Below, piece after piece: positions 39,101 through 48,127 of a stretch of 64,000 bases of DNA. The stretch comes from Sulfuricellaceae bacterium (GTDB taxonomy: Bacteria > Pseudomonadota > Gammaproteobacteria > Burkholderiales > Sulfuricellaceae), in the NCBI GenBank assembly GCA_030690895.1, contig JAUYFQ010000158.1, positions 1 to 64,000 on the forward strand. Reading direction: 5' to 3'. The translations under genes were made by a program, and so were the position numbers. Within the stretch, counting starts at the first letter, position 1. The number at the start of each line of letters is the position of its first letter. The notes below the pieces were generated by a model. The model did no database searches. It saw nothing but the letters and a program-made list of their open reading frames with translations, and was not told where the DNA came from.

Positions 39101-39913
39101 CTACAAGCCAAACAAACTGATTACAGGGCCATATTCTTCCATGTCGGTGGCGACAAATCCATCCTTGCGCCCGAGCTTTTCCAGCATCGCCTGGCCCTCA
39201 GGGGTATTGGCGGCATTCAACAAAACACTTTGCACTCGCGCTGTCTCAGCTTTTCCAAAGTCCTCGCTTACTGCCAGCGTGAATTGTGGCGCCTCTCCGG
39301 TTTCTTCCAGTATGCGTGCACCTGGATTATCCTTCATCCACTTTTTGGCGAATCCCGCAGTCACTACGGCGACTTCGACGCGGCCGATCTTGAGCGCATT
39401 CAGCGTGGAATCCTGGAAACGCTGGTAAAACACTTCTGAATAGTAATTATCCGGATTGATTTTGCTCGATCTGAACCTGGCCTGTGCCAAGTGGGAAGCC
39501 AGTGACTCCTTATCCGGCAGGCACAGACGCTTGCCTCGCGTCTCGGCCATGGTCTTGATTCCGCTGCTGTCCATTACCACGAAAGCCGCCTTGATTTTGC
39601 CGGGATAACGGGCAATCGGCACATAGTTGGCCGACTTTATCGCCTGCGCAACCACTTGGGGTGGCCCAAAAAACAGGTCGAAGGCATCCTTCTTCAGTCG
39701 TTTCTCGGCTGCACTGATATTCTGGCTCACATCCAGCTTGACCGGACGTTTCAGCATGCTGGCCAGATAATCCGCCAGCGGTTTGTATTTATCAGCCAAG
39801 TCCCGTTGTTCATCCTGTGCAGGTACGCCGGTATTGACACCAAGCAGCAGACGCTCACTTGCTCCGGCAGTCAACGGCAGCATGCTCACCAGTAATATCG
39901 CTATCCAATTCAT
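39101..39913 (-). CDS. PhnD-like periplasmic phosphate/phosphonate-type binding protein
   Basis: The 270-residue protein starts at ATG 39913 (GGAGG upstream) with a signal peptide (MNWIAILLVSMLPLTAGA-SE). The mature part has the PhnD-like type II binding-protein layout: LLLGVNTGVPAQDEQRDLADKYKPLADYLASML, FDLFFGPPQVVAQAI, and DSTLNALKIGRVEVAVVTAG. No permease or ATPase gene is adjacent, so it may feed a sensor rather than an ABC transporter. A terminator separates it from the upstream rhodanese operon. The substrate is unknown; oxyanions such as phosphite or sulfur compounds are possible. Confidence 0.8.
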   Translation of the reverse strand: MNWIAILLVSMLPLTAGASERLLLGVNTGVPAQDEQRDLADKYKPLADYLASMLKRPVKLDVSQNISAAEKRLKKDAFDLFFGPPQVVAQAIKSANYVPIARYPGKIKAAFVVMDSSGIKTMAETRGKRLCLPDKESLASHLAQARFRSSKINPDNYYSEVFYQRFQDSTLNALKIGRVEVAVVTAGFAKKWMKDNPGARILEETGEAPQFTLAVSEDFGKAETARVQSVLLNAANTPEGQAMLEKLGRKDGFVATDMEEYGPVISLFGL

Positions 39914-39963
39914 CTTGATCGCTCCTCCATCCATACCCAGATTAACACGACAACATATCCGTT

Positions 39964-39990
39964 AAAAAAAAGGCGACCTTGCGGCCGCCC
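39964..39990 (-). terminator. terminator of the sqr-rhodanese operon
   Basis: On the minus strand GGCGGCC-GCAA-GGTCGCC forms a stem with one G-T pair, followed by a run of eight T. It lies 26 nt after the rhodanese stop codon. Confidence 0.8.
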
Positions 39991-40015
39991 TTAACGGGGA
40001 CACATCAACTACAAA

Positions 40016-40669
40016 CTATTTCGCAGGCTTGACGGTGGTCAAGCCGAGGACTTCCCAGTCCTGCATGCCGCCGCGATACCATTTCAGCTTATGTGCTGGG
40101 TAACCAATTTTCAGCAAGCCCTTGATATTGGTAGGCGACTGGCCGCACCATGGGCCATTGCAGTACATGACCAGGGTTTTGGCATCATCAAAGTTCCAGA
40201 AGCCGTCCATCTGTTTGGCGCCCAGATGTTTTTCGAGAATTTCCGTTACCGTCAGCGGGTCGGATTTACCGATATTGAGCTTGTCCCATGGAATGCTGAC
40301 AGAGCCAGGGATCACACCTTTTTCGAGCCAGTCCGGAGTACGTGAATCAATAACCAGGATGGTCTTGTCGCCATCGCTCGCTTTTTTAATGTAATGGATC
40401 ATTTCCAGTTCTGCGATGGTCTGCACACCGGTTGCCAATTCACCAGGCTGTATGCAGAATGGCGGACATTTGCGCGAAGTTTTTGCAAATGCTGGATTAA
40501 TTGTATTTTCCTGATTCTGGTTACGTTCGATCACGACTGGCTGGCCGTTGTGCATAACGGTCACAGACGGCATATCCGCAGTAATTTTGACTTCTGTTGC
40601 CGACGACATCCCTGGCAGCATAACGGTAGCCAGCAGCGCGCTTGAAGCGATCCATTTGTTGAGTGTCAT
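40016..40669 (-). CDS. periplasmic rhodanese-domain protein
   Basis: The 217-residue protein has a signal peptide (about 1-24, ending MSSA) and one rhodanese domain (about 100-215, ILVIDSRTPDWLEKGVIPGSV) with the catalytic cysteine C170 in YCNGPWCGQS and a nearby C175. An extra CPPFC pair (C68, C72) precedes the domain. It would handle sulfane sulfur in the periplasm, fitting its place downstream of sqr with a small secreted protein between. The operon ends in a terminator just after it. Confidence 0.88.
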   Translation of the reverse strand: MTLNKWIASSALLATVMLPGMSSATEVKITADMPSVTVMHNGQPVVIERNQNQENTINPAFAKTSRKCPPFCIQPGELATGVQTIAELEMIHYIKKASDGDKTILVIDSRTPDWLEKGVIPGSVSIPWDKLNIGKSDPLTVTEILEKHLGAKQMDGFWNFDDAKTLVMYCNGPWCGQSPTNIKGLLKIGYPAHKLKWYRGGMQDWEVLGLTTVKPAK

Positions 40670-40727
40670 TTTCCATCCTCCTGGTTTTATATAAAAAATA
40701 GGTACTGCACTACCAACAAGTCAAAAC

Positions 40728-40955
40728 TTACTGGCAATCTGGTTCGGAGCCTTTGGCTCCATCTTTTTTTTCAGCACCGGACTTGTCATCCGCTGCCTTC
40801 TTATCCTGCTTGTCTGCACCCGCTTTCTGTTCGGCCTGCTGAGCATTTTTCTTGTCGCCAGTCGGCTCATCAGCGGCGAGCACCGACTGTGAAACCGTCA
40901 TTACAGCCAGAAAACTCAACACAGCTACCCATAACACCATCAACCGTTTTAACAT
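40728..40955 (-). CDS. small secreted Lys/Ala/Asp-rich protein
   Basis: The 75-residue protein has a clear signal peptide (MLKRLMVLWVAVLSFLAVMT, cleavage after VLAA) and a mature part composed almost only of K, A, D, E, Q and G, ending GSEPDCQ with a single cysteine near the C-terminus. It lies between sqr and the rhodanese gene on the same transcript. Function unknown; a persulfide carrier through the terminal cysteine is speculation. Confidence 0.7.
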   Translation of the reverse strand: MLKRLMVLWVAVLSFLAVMTVSQSVLAADEPTGDKKNAQQAEQKAGADKQDKKAADDKSGAEKKDGAKGSEPDCQ

Positions 40956-40981
40956 TTAGCCCCCTATTAAAATTCCAGAAT

Positions 40982-42253
40982 TTAGTCTTTGAGTTTTTTG
41001 ATGCCCAGCGCGCCCAACACATACTTCTCATAAAGCGGCTCGGTCGTACCCTTTTTCATCTTGCGGATAAAGTACTTCTCGAATGCGATTTTGGCCAGAT
41101 GCACCCACTTCCCTTCCTTGAACCAATTGACATTGCGTGGTGGCATCTGCGGTAGTGCAACAAATGCTGCGCCGGTATCACCCATATCAGCCAAGCAGAT
41201 TGCATTCCATGTCGCCTTCTCGTCCGGTTCCTTACCATCCAGCACATTACGAATATTGTGAGCGGCGGCAGTCACCATGGTTTCGATCATGTAACCGGTT
41301 TTAGGTGCGCCGGTAGGAACAGGCGTGACCTCAACAGGCGGAATGGCCACACACACACCTACCGCATAGATATTGTTGAATTTTGGATTGCGCTGGTAGG
41401 CGTCGATCAGAATGAAGCCACGTGGATTCGTCAGACCCTCGATACCGAACACTGCATCCACACCTTTGAAGGCTGGCAGCATCATGCTGTATTTGAACGG
41501 TAATTCATGTTCTTTCTTGAAGTTTCCCATGTCATCATGCTCGGCCACGATGGCTTTACCGGCTTCCATGCGCACAATCTTGGCATTGGTGATCCACTTG
41601 ATGTTACGGTCACGCATGGATGACTCGAGTAAACCCTTGGAATCGCCTACGCCGCCCAGTCCGAGATGGCCGATATAAGGCTCGGCAGTCACAAAGGTCA
41701 TGGGCACCCGGTCGCGAATTTTGCGGCGACGCAAGTCCGTATCCATGATGAAAGCGAATTCATACGCCGGACCATAGCAGGATGCGCCCTGAACAGCACC
41801 CACCACGACCGAGCCTGGATCCTTGATGAACTTGCTCCAGGCTTCACCTGCCTTTACAGCATGATCTACATGGCAGACCGATTGGGTATGACCATCCGGC
41901 CCCAAACCCTCCACCTCTTCAAAGGCCAGCTTCGGACCCGTTGCAATGATCAGGAAGTCATAATTGATCTTTCTGCCATCGACCAGTTCCAGTTGATTAT
42001 TCTCTGGGTGTACTCGCTTGGCGGCAGTCGGAATGAACGCGATATCCTTCTTTTTGAAGTAGGGCTCGATTGGAAACTGAATGTCTTCCCTGGTGCGCCA
42101 GTTCACGGCTACCCAGGGATTTGACGGAACAAAATGAAAGCTGTCTGTATTCGAGACTACGGTCACACGATCTTCCGAGCGTAATTTCTCGCGCATTTCG
42201 TACGCCATGGGCATTCCGCCAATTCCCGATCCCAGGATAACGATGTGAGCCAT
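40982..42253 (-). CDS. sqr: sulfide:quinone oxidoreductase
   Basis: SQR oxidises sulfide to sulfane sulfur or polysulfide at the membrane and reduces quinone. The 423-residue flavoprotein starts MAHIVILGSGIGG (FAD-binding) and has all three redox cysteines: C127 (SVCHVD), C159 (GASCYGPAYEF) and C353 (NAICLADMGD). It closely resembles the Acidithiobacillus-type enzyme, including EPYIGHLGLGGVGDSKG and PVPTGAPKTGYMIE. The C-terminal amphipathic part (VHLAKIAFEKYFIRKMKKG) fits membrane attachment. ATG 42253 is preferred over 42268. A sigma-54 promoter lies 40 bp upstream. Confidence 0.93.
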   Translation of the reverse strand: MAHIVILGSGIGGMPMAYEMREKLRSEDRVTVVSNTDSFHFVPSNPWVAVNWRTREDIQFPIEPYFKKKDIAFIPTAAKRVHPENNQLELVDGRKINYDFLIIATGPKLAFEEVEGLGPDGHTQSVCHVDHAVKAGEAWSKFIKDPGSVVVGAVQGASCYGPAYEFAFIMDTDLRRRKIRDRVPMTFVTAEPYIGHLGLGGVGDSKGLLESSMRDRNIKWITNAKIVRMEAGKAIVAEHDDMGNFKKEHELPFKYSMMLPAFKGVDAVFGIEGLTNPRGFILIDAYQRNPKFNNIYAVGVCVAIPPVEVTPVPTGAPKTGYMIETMVTAAAHNIRNVLDGKEPDEKATWNAICLADMGDTGAAFVALPQMPPRNVNWFKEGKWVHLAKIAFEKYFIRKMKKGTTEPLYEKYVLGALGIKKLKD

Positions 42254-42292
42254 TTTCGTAATCTCCAAATTTTTTTGATATCATGTAGCCTT

Positions 42293-42308
42293 AGCAATAG
42301 GCGTGCCA
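42293..42308 (-). promoter_or_regulatory. sigma-54 (-24/-12) promoter of sqr
   Basis: The minus strand reads TGGCACGCCTATTGCT: a perfect TGGCAC -24 element (42303-42308), 5 bp, then TTGCT (42293-42297) as the -12 element. The invariant GG and GC are 10 bp apart as required. Transcription would start near 42282, leaving a leader of about 30 nt before the sqr ATG. Confidence 0.85.
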
Positions 42309-42369
42309 ATTGCTATATAACTGATATATATAGATAATATTAAAAGCGTGCAGCCGCCGCATGTCAGTT

Positions 42370-42379
42370 TGTCATGACA
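42370..42379. promoter_or_regulatory. palindromic candidate activator site 1
   Basis: TGTCATGACA is a perfect 10-bp palindrome 62 bp upstream of the sqr -24 element. The identical sequence recurs at 42528-42537, next to the activator gene. It is a candidate upstream activator sequence. Confidence 0.55.
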
Positions 42380-42527
42380 CGCCTGCCACGCACCACATCT
42401 TATTGATTTAATTAGGTAATTATTGCTAACAACCAAAGTCATATTATTAACAAAATGCAATAACCCGAATGAAAACAACATTTTTTTGATTTCACACATT
42501 GCAAACTCACCCAAAGCACACCATACT

Positions 42528-42552
42528 TGTCATGACATATTGTCATGAGACA
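42528..42552. promoter_or_regulatory. candidate activator sites 2 and 3 beside the regulator start
   Basis: A second perfect TGTCATGACA (42528-42537) is followed 3 bp later by TGTCATGAGACA (42541-42552), an imperfect version. They lie about 220 bp upstream of the sqr -24 element and directly before the regulator start at 42557. That position fits both remote activation of sqr and autoregulation. Between 42309 and 42527 I see no gene, only AT-rich DNA. Confidence 0.55.
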
Positions 42553-42556
42553 AAGT

Positions 42557-43885
42557 ATGAGCCAAGTTCCTGTTCAAATACAGTCCCTGATCGACACCCA
42601 GGAGAATCCATTTGTTCTGATCGACAAGGACTACCGCATCGTCGCCGCCAACCATGCCTACTGCATGCGTTATGGAACCACCGAAGAACAAGTGGTGGGG
42701 CGGGCCTGCCACGAAATATCCCACCATTCCTCGGCACCGTGCCATCTGAATGGCGAGACCTGCCCCCACCAGCAGGTCTTTGAGGAAGCGCGGGCGCAAC
42801 AGGTCATGCACACCCATTACGACCACCACAATAGGCCGGAGCATGTGCGCATCCAGGGGCACCCCGTACAAGGGCTTAATGGCGAGCTTTATCTTGGCGA
42901 GGCCATTTATCCCTTTGCGCCATCAACCGCTATGGACTGCGACGAAATGCGCATGATCGGAAAATCCAGCGCCTTTCTTAACTGCGTCGATAATCTCACG
43001 CGGGTTGCCGAATCCGAAGCATCCATCCTGCTGTACGGCCCGAGCGGAGTGGGCAAGGAACTGGCTGCACAATATGTGCATCGCCGCTCCAGTCGCACGG
43101 GAAAAGCTTTCGTCGCCGTTGACTGCGCCTCCATTGCCGAATCGGTATTTGAAAGCGAAATGTTCGGCCACGAAAAGGGCGCATTTACTGGCTGTGTCGG
43201 CAGAAAACTCGGCCTCTTCGAACTGGCTGACGGCGGAACGCTTTTTCTCGACGAAATTGGCGAAGTTCCTCTGTCCATGCAGGCCAAGCTGTTACGAGTA
43301 CTGGAGAGCGGGGAATATCGCCGGGTAGGTGGCACTGAAACCCTGCGTTGCGATGCGCGCATCGTCAGCGCCACTAATAGAGATCTGCTGGAAATGGTGG
43401 ACAAGGGGCAATTCCGGCTCGACCTGTATTACCGGATCGCAGGAATCGACATCACCCTGCCCACCCTCAAGGAACGCAGACAGGACATACCGGCCATGTC
43501 CAACGCTCTGCTCCACCGCCTGAGCGGCGACGGTCGCTTTGACCTAGGGAAGGATGCCATCGTCAAACTGATGGATTATGACTTTCCCGGAAACATTCGC
43601 GAATTGCGCAATATCCTGCAAAAAGCACTTGTGCTCAGCAACGACGGCATGATTCATGCGGAGCATATCCGATTCGACAACGCCACCAGTCTGCCGCCTG
43701 TGCAGAAGGCTGGCAGAAAATCGGCAAAATCCGAAACTTCAGATACATCGATTGCCGAACTTGAAGTTGCGCATATCACCCGACTGCTGGAAATCCATGG
43801 GGGACACCGCCGCAAGGTGGCTGAAATTCTGGGGATCAGCGAGCGGACGCTCTATCGGAAGCTGATTCTTTATGGGCTGAGATAA
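42557..43885 (+). CDS. PAS-containing sigma-54-dependent activator with GAFTGC loop
   Basis: From ATG 42557 the protein has 442 residues: a Cys-rich PAS domain (about 5-120; C36, C51, C62, C69), an AAA+ domain with Walker A GPSGVGKE and FLDEIGEV, and a Fis-type HTH (HRRKVAEILGISERTLYRKL). The sigma-54-contacting loop reads GAFTGC (208-213) instead of GAFTGA. The gene is divergent from sqr, and paired palindromes and a sigma-54 promoter lie between them. It is therefore the likely activator of the sulfide-oxidation operon. An ATG at 42545 is an alternative start but overlaps a palindrome. Confidence 0.92.
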   Translation: MSQVPVQIQSLIDTQENPFVLIDKDYRIVAANHAYCMRYGTTEEQVVGRACHEISHHSSAPCHLNGETCPHQQVFEEARAQQVMHTHYDHHNRPEHVRIQGHPVQGLNGELYLGEAIYPFAPSTAMDCDEMRMIGKSSAFLNCVDNLTRVAESEASILLYGPSGVGKELAAQYVHRRSSRTGKAFVAVDCASIAESVFESEMFGHEKGAFTGCVGRKLGLFELADGGTLFLDEIGEVPLSMQAKLLRVLESGEYRRVGGTETLRCDARIVSATNRDLLEMVDKGQFRLDLYYRIAGIDITLPTLKERRQDIPAMSNALLHRLSGDGRFDLGKDAIVKLMDYDFPGNIRELRNILQKALVLSNDGMIHAEHIRFDNATSLPPVQKAGRKSAKSETSDTSIAELEVAHITRLLEIHGGHRRKVAEILGISERTLYRKLILYGLR

Positions 43886-43891
43886 CTACGC

Positions 43892-43928
43892 GGGAAAAAC
43901 AATCAGGGCCCCGGGAAGCCTCCCGGAG
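43892..43928 (-). terminator. terminator after dps
   Basis: CCCCGGGA-AGCC-TCCCGGAG forms an 8-bp stem with one wobble; on the minus strand it is followed by TTGTTTTTCCC. It lies between the convergent sigma-54 regulator and dps genes. Confidence 0.65.
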
Positions 43929-43947
43929 TGCCTGAAATAGACAAAAT

Positions 43948-44442
43948 TTAGTCTTCCAGCAGACTGCGCAGCATCCAGGCTGTTTTCTCGTGGATTTCCA
44001 GACGTTGCGTCAGCAAATCCGCTGTCGGCTGGTCGTCGGCAGCATTGACCACCGGAAACAGTTTGCGGGCAGTTCGAGCAGTCGCTTCCTGAGCCGCCAC
44101 CAGGTGACGGATCATGTCGTTGGCCTTGGGCACGCCCTCCACCTCCTGAATGGAAGCCAGCTTGACGAACTCCTGGTAAGTGCCCGGCGCGGGGTGGCCC
44201 AAGGCACGGATGCGCTCGGCGATGATGTCGAGCGCATTCCACTGCTCGGTGTATTGCCCCATGAACATCAGATGCAAGCTGTTGAACTGCGGCCCGGTCA
44301 CATTCCAGTGGAAGTTGTGGGTCATCAGATACAGGGTGTAGCTGTCGGCGAGCAGCGCGGATAGACCTTTTACGATTTTTTCGCGGTCAGCGCCGCTGAT
44401 GCCGATGTCGATGCTTGCGGCTTTGGATTTTTTAGTTGCCAT
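43948..44442 (-). CDS. dps: Dps-family ferritin-like DNA-protection protein
   Basis: Dps dodecamers oxidise and store iron with H2O2 and protect DNA in stress. The 164-residue protein has a lysine-bearing N-terminus ([10 protein letters not shown]), and the ferroxidase residues of the inter-subunit site in [20 protein letters not shown] and [23 protein letters not shown] precedes the ATG. It belongs with katA, ahpF and ahpC on the far side of the defence island in an oxidative-stress group. Confidence 0.95.
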   Translation of the reverse strand: MATKKSKAASIDIGISGADREKIVKGLSALLADSYTLYLMTHNFHWNVTGPQFNSLHLMFMGQYTEQWNALDIIAERIRALGHPAPGTYQEFVKLASIQEVEGVPKANDMIRHLVAAQEATARTARKLFPVVNAADDQPTADLLTQRLEIHEKTAWMLRSLLED

Positions 44443-44487
44443 GATCGTTTACTCCTTAATCAGGTTGGACTGCAAATTTGGCGCTCC

Positions 44488-44568
44488 TTACTTGGACGCC
44501 GGACTACGAATCAAATGATCGAAAGCTGAGAGACTGGCCTTGGCGCCATCGCCCATGGCGACGATATG
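44488..44568 (-). pseudogene. 3' remnant of an AhpF/TrxB-like gene
   Basis: The minus strand encodes [20 protein letters not shown] ending PASK and a stop. This matches the last residues of the intact ahpF at 59053 ([20 protein letters not shown]), roughly 80% identical at DNA level with aligned stop codons. The frame breaks off upstream and the rest of the gene is absent. It lies just before dps at the left edge of the restriction island, in the same orientation as ahpF. Confidence 0.8.
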
Positions 44569-44598
44569 CTATTGATCCTGAACGCTATTGTCTTAACT

Positions 44599-44644
44599 GT
44601 GGGTCGGCCTTCAGGCCGACATGACGGCCTGAAGGCCGACCCAC
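44599..44644. repeat. perfect 20-bp-stem hairpin
   Basis: GTGGGTCGGCCTTCAGGCCG and its exact inverse flank the loop ACATGA. It lies between the ahpF remnant and the end of hsdR. It may act as a terminator for hsdR (no T run) or be another REP-type repeat. Confidence 0.75.
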
Positions 44645-44669
44645 ACTTCAAACTTCACTTGGCCGGCGC

Positions 44670-47600
44670 TCACGCCGTCGCCCACATCGCCGACAACAAC
44701 TCAGCCTGCGCCAGCACAGTTTTCGTCGCTTCTTCCTGCAAATCCGGCGGGAAGCCATGTTTTTTGAGGATGCGCTTCACCATCACCTTGATTCTGGCTC
44801 TGGCACTTTCGCGGACGGACCAGTCGATGGTCACGCTCTTGCGGACTTGGGTCACGAGTTCGGCAGCGATGACTTTTAGCTCGTCATTCCCCATGGCTTG
44901 CACTGCACTCTCGTTGGCAGCAAGGGCGTCGTAGAAGGCGATCTCATCGTCGTTCAGGCCGAGATCCTGGCCGCGCTTGGTAGCGGCATCCATTTCCTTG
45001 GCCAGATTAATGAGCTCCTCGATCACTTCCTGCGTGGCGATAGCGCGGTTGTGGTAGGCGTTGAGCGTGCTCTTGAGCATCTCGCTGAACTGGCGACTTT
45101 GGACAAGGTTCCTCACTGAACGCAGCTTGATCTCGTCCTTAAGCAGCTTGGCCAGCAGTTCGGCGGCAACGTTCTTGTGCTTCAGGCCGCGCACTTCGGC
45201 GAGGAACTGCTCCGAGAGAATCGAGATATCTGGTTTCTTCAAACCTGCGGCGGTAAAGACGTCGATGATGCCTTCGTTGGCCATGATGGCCGTAGACACG
45301 AGCTGACGTATTGCAGCGTCGATTTCTTCCGGCGGACGTTGCGTGCCGGAGGTTTTTGCGAGCTGCGCCTTGATGGCCTGGAAGAAGGCGATGTCATCAC
45401 GTAGCTCAATGGCTTCATCCGTCGCGGCGCAGAGGGCAAAAGTGCGGGAAAGGTCGGTCACTACTTGCACAAAGCGTTGCTTCCCGTCTTCCTGCTGCAA
45501 CACATGCTCTTGTCCGGCGGGAATCAAGCCGAGGCGTTCGGCGGAAGTGCCGGTCGTCCACTTGTCCCAGTTGAAGCCGTGCATGATGGCGCAGGCCACA
45601 TCGTGCTTCTCCTGTATCACCGCAATGGCCTGGGCGGTATCAATGCTCGGACTGCCTTGGCCGCCGCTCTCGGTATAGGTGGCAAGGGCATGTTTCAATT
45701 GATCGGCAAGGCCGAGGTAATCCACCACCAGGCCGCCGGGCTTGTCACGGAACACGCGGTTCACTCGCGCAATCGCCTGCATCAGGCCATGGCCGCGCAT
45801 CGGCTTGTCGGCATACATCGTGTGCAGGCAGGGTGCGTCGAAGCCCGTCAGCCACATATCGCGCACGATCACGATGCGGAACGGGTCTTTACTGTCCTTG
45901 AATCGGGTCGCCAGTTCACGGCGGCGCGGCTTGTTGCGGATGTGTGGTTGCCAGTCAGGGCCATCGTCGGCACTGCCGGTCATCACGATTTTCACCACGC
46001 ACGCCTGCTTTTTTTCAGCCTCGATATCGTCATCCTTGGCGCTGGCCCAGTCGGGGCGAAGCTTGATGATGGCTTTATAGAGGTCTACGCAGATGCGACG
46101 GCTCATGCACACCACCATCGCCTTGCCATCCATGGCTTCAAGGCGGCGCTCGTAGTGCTGCACGAGATCCTCGGCAATGATCGCGACACGTTTGGGGTCG
46201 CCAACCAGCGCCTCCAGTGCGGCCCATTTGGTTTTGAGCTTCTGCTTCTTGTCTTCCTCCTCGCCCTCGGTGATCTCGTCGAATTCCTCGTCAATCTTCG
46301 GCAGCGCGGCCTGGTTCAGCGACAGCTTGGCGATGCGGCTCTCGTAGTAGATCGGCACCGTCGCCTTGTCTGCCACGGCGCGCTGGATGTCATAGATGCT
46401 GATGTAATCGCCAAAGATCGCTCGCGTATTAGCGTCATTCTTTTCGATGGGTGTGCCGGTAAAGCCGATGAAGGACGCATTCGGCAGCGCATCACGGAGG
46501 TTGCGCGCCAAGCCGTCGATCAGGTCGTATTGGCTGCGGTGGGCCTCGTCGGCAATCACCACGATGTTCCGTCGTGGCGACAGCTCGGGCATCTTCTCGC
46601 CCTTGTCCGGCATGAATTTCTGGATCGTGGTGAAGACCACGCCGCCGCTGGCCACTTGCAGCAGCTCGCGCAACTGCTCGCGGCTCTCTGCCTGCACCGG
46701 CATCTGGCGCAGCAGTTCATGGCAGCGCTGAAACTGGCCGAAAAGCTGGTCGTCCAGATCGTTGCGGTCGGTGAGCACGACTAATGTAGGGTTCTGCATC
46801 ACCGGATGCCGCACGACGCGCGCAGCGTAAAACAGCATGGAGAAGCTTTTGCCAGAACCCTGTGTATGCCACACCACTCCAGCGCGGCGGTCGCCCGGTT
46901 TGCCGCCGTGCATTCTGCCCGCCCAGTAGGCGCCGAGTTCTTGGTGCAGGTGTTGATCGTCTGCCATGCCGCTTGCGCGCACCGTTTCCTCCACGGCAGC
47001 GTTCACGGCGTGGAACTGGTGATAGCCCGCGATGATCTTGTGCAGGCGGTCACTGTCCGTGTCCTCTTCGAAGACGATGAAATGCTGAAGCAGATCGAGG
47101 AAACGGCGCGGCTCGAATACGCCTCGCACCAGCACGTCCAGCTCAAGCGCCGCCTTCGGTGCATCGCCCTCACCAACTATCGTGCGCCACACCTTGAACC
47201 ATTCCTGGTTGGCTGTGAGCGAGCCGATACGCGCACTCGTGCCGTCGGATACTACCAGCACTTCGTTATAGTGAAACAAGCTGCCGATTTGCTGCTTGTA
47301 GGTTTGCAGTTGGTTGAACGCCGACCAGATCGTCGCATCTTCATCCGCTGCGTTCTTCAGTTCGATCACTGCTAGCGGCAGGCCGTTGACGAAAACTACG
47401 ATATCAGGCCGACGATTATTTTGACCTTCGATCACCGTGAACTGGTTTACCGCCAGCCAGTCGTTGGCTTTGGCGTTATCGAAATCTATCAGCCGCGCAT
47501 GATCGCCCGCGATGCTGCCATCTGCGCGCTGGTATTCCACCGGCACCCCATCGCGCAGCATGGCGTGAAAGTTCCGGTTGGTCTGCGTGGGTGAAGGCGT

Positions 47601-47834
47601 TCCGACACGCAGCACCTTACGTAGTGCATCTTCGCGTGCTTCTTCCGGGATAGTCGGATTTAACCGCCAGATGGCCTCGCGCAACCGTCCCATCAGCACC
47701 ACATCGCTAAACGAATCCCGCTCCGCCGCAGGTTCGCCGGGTGCCATATGCGGCCCGTGGCCGATGGTATAGCCCAATTCCCCGAACCAGGTCAGGGCGG
47801 CGTCTTCTACGATGGATTCGTTGAGTGTGGGCAT
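44670..47834 (-). CDS. hsdR: type I restriction enzyme subunit HsdR
   Basis: HsdR translocates DNA and cuts unmodified DNA as part of the HsdR2M2S complex. The 1054-residue protein has an N-terminal PD-(D/E)xK nuclease (D144, E158, K160 in IELKN), an SF2 translocase with [10 protein letters not shown] near residue 325, DEAH in [16 protein letters not shown] and later helicase motifs, and a C-terminal HsdM-binding helical region. It is intact. It is the last gene of the island, 293 bp after the gene at 48128, so it may have its own promoter. Confidence 0.96.
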   Translation of the reverse strand: MPTLNESIVEDAALTWFGELGYTIGHGPHMAPGEPAAERDSFSDVVLMGRLREAIWRLNPTIPEEAREDALRKVLRVGTPSPTQTNRNFHAMLRDGVPVEYQRADGSIAGDHARLIDFDNAKANDWLAVNQFTVIEGQNNRRPDIVVFVNGLPLAVIELKNAADEDATIWSAFNQLQTYKQQIGSLFHYNEVLVVSDGTSARIGSLTANQEWFKVWRTIVGEGDAPKAALELDVLVRGVFEPRRFLDLLQHFIVFEEDTDSDRLHKIIAGYHQFHAVNAAVEETVRASGMADDQHLHQELGAYWAGRMHGGKPGDRRAGVVWHTQGSGKSFSMLFYAARVVRHPVMQNPTLVVLTDRNDLDDQLFGQFQRCHELLRQMPVQAESREQLRELLQVASGGVVFTTIQKFMPDKGEKMPELSPRRNIVVIADEAHRSQYDLIDGLARNLRDALPNASFIGFTGTPIEKNDANTRAIFGDYISIYDIQRAVADKATVPIYYESRIAKLSLNQAALPKIDEEFDEITEGEEEDKKQKLKTKWAALEALVGDPKRVAIIAEDLVQHYERRLEAMDGKAMVVCMSRRICVDLYKAIIKLRPDWASAKDDDIEAEKKQACVVKIVMTGSADDGPDWQPHIRNKPRRRELATRFKDSKDPFRIVIVRDMWLTGFDAPCLHTMYADKPMRGHGLMQAIARVNRVFRDKPGGLVVDYLGLADQLKHALATYTESGGQGSPSIDTAQAIAVIQEKHDVACAIMHGFNWDKWTTGTSAERLGLIPAGQEHVLQQEDGKQRFVQVVTDLSRTFALCAATDEAIELRDDIAFFQAIKAQLAKTSGTQRPPEEIDAAIRQLVSTAIMANEGIIDVFTAAGLKKPDISILSEQFLAEVRGLKHKNVAAELLAKLLKDEIKLRSVRNLVQSRQFSEMLKSTLNAYHNRAIATQEVIEELINLAKEMDAATKRGQDLGLNDDEIAFYDALAANESAVQAMGNDELKVIAAELVTQVRKSVTIDWSVRESARARIKVMVKRILKKHGFPPDLQEEATKTVLAQAELLSAMWATA

Positions 47835-48127
47835 TGGCGATTTGCGTCTAAATGAAAAAATTTAGGGAAATTAGTGGGTTGGGTAGCATGTCAAAGATTC
47901 AGTCGGTTTGCGTCTAAATAAGCTCAGGCTCATGGCGTTTTACGTTTAAAGAGAAAAACACCTTAAAAATAATATGTTATGCGGAACGCAGTAGATTGTA
48001 CCGGTTTGAGTTTAATAAAATCCTTTACGGTGGATTCACCTGGCCATATACTTCGCTTCGCTCATCTACCAATCGCGGTAGAAGGAACTCGGAACCCGCT
48101 TTGTTATGCAAGGCGGGTTCTGTCATT
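47835..48127. other. hsdR upstream region
   Basis: No gene is seen. The sequence TTTGCGTCTAAAT occurs twice (near 47846 and 47908), and GAACCCGC/GCGGGTTC form an 8-bp stem near 48091-48119, which may end the transcript of the preceding gene. AT-rich DNA around 47955-47990 could carry an hsdR promoter. Confidence 0.4.

Noticed and set aside
44599-44644. perfect hairpin as an attachment site
   Set aside because: There is no integrase and no matching copy at the other island edge; it is reported only as a hairpin.
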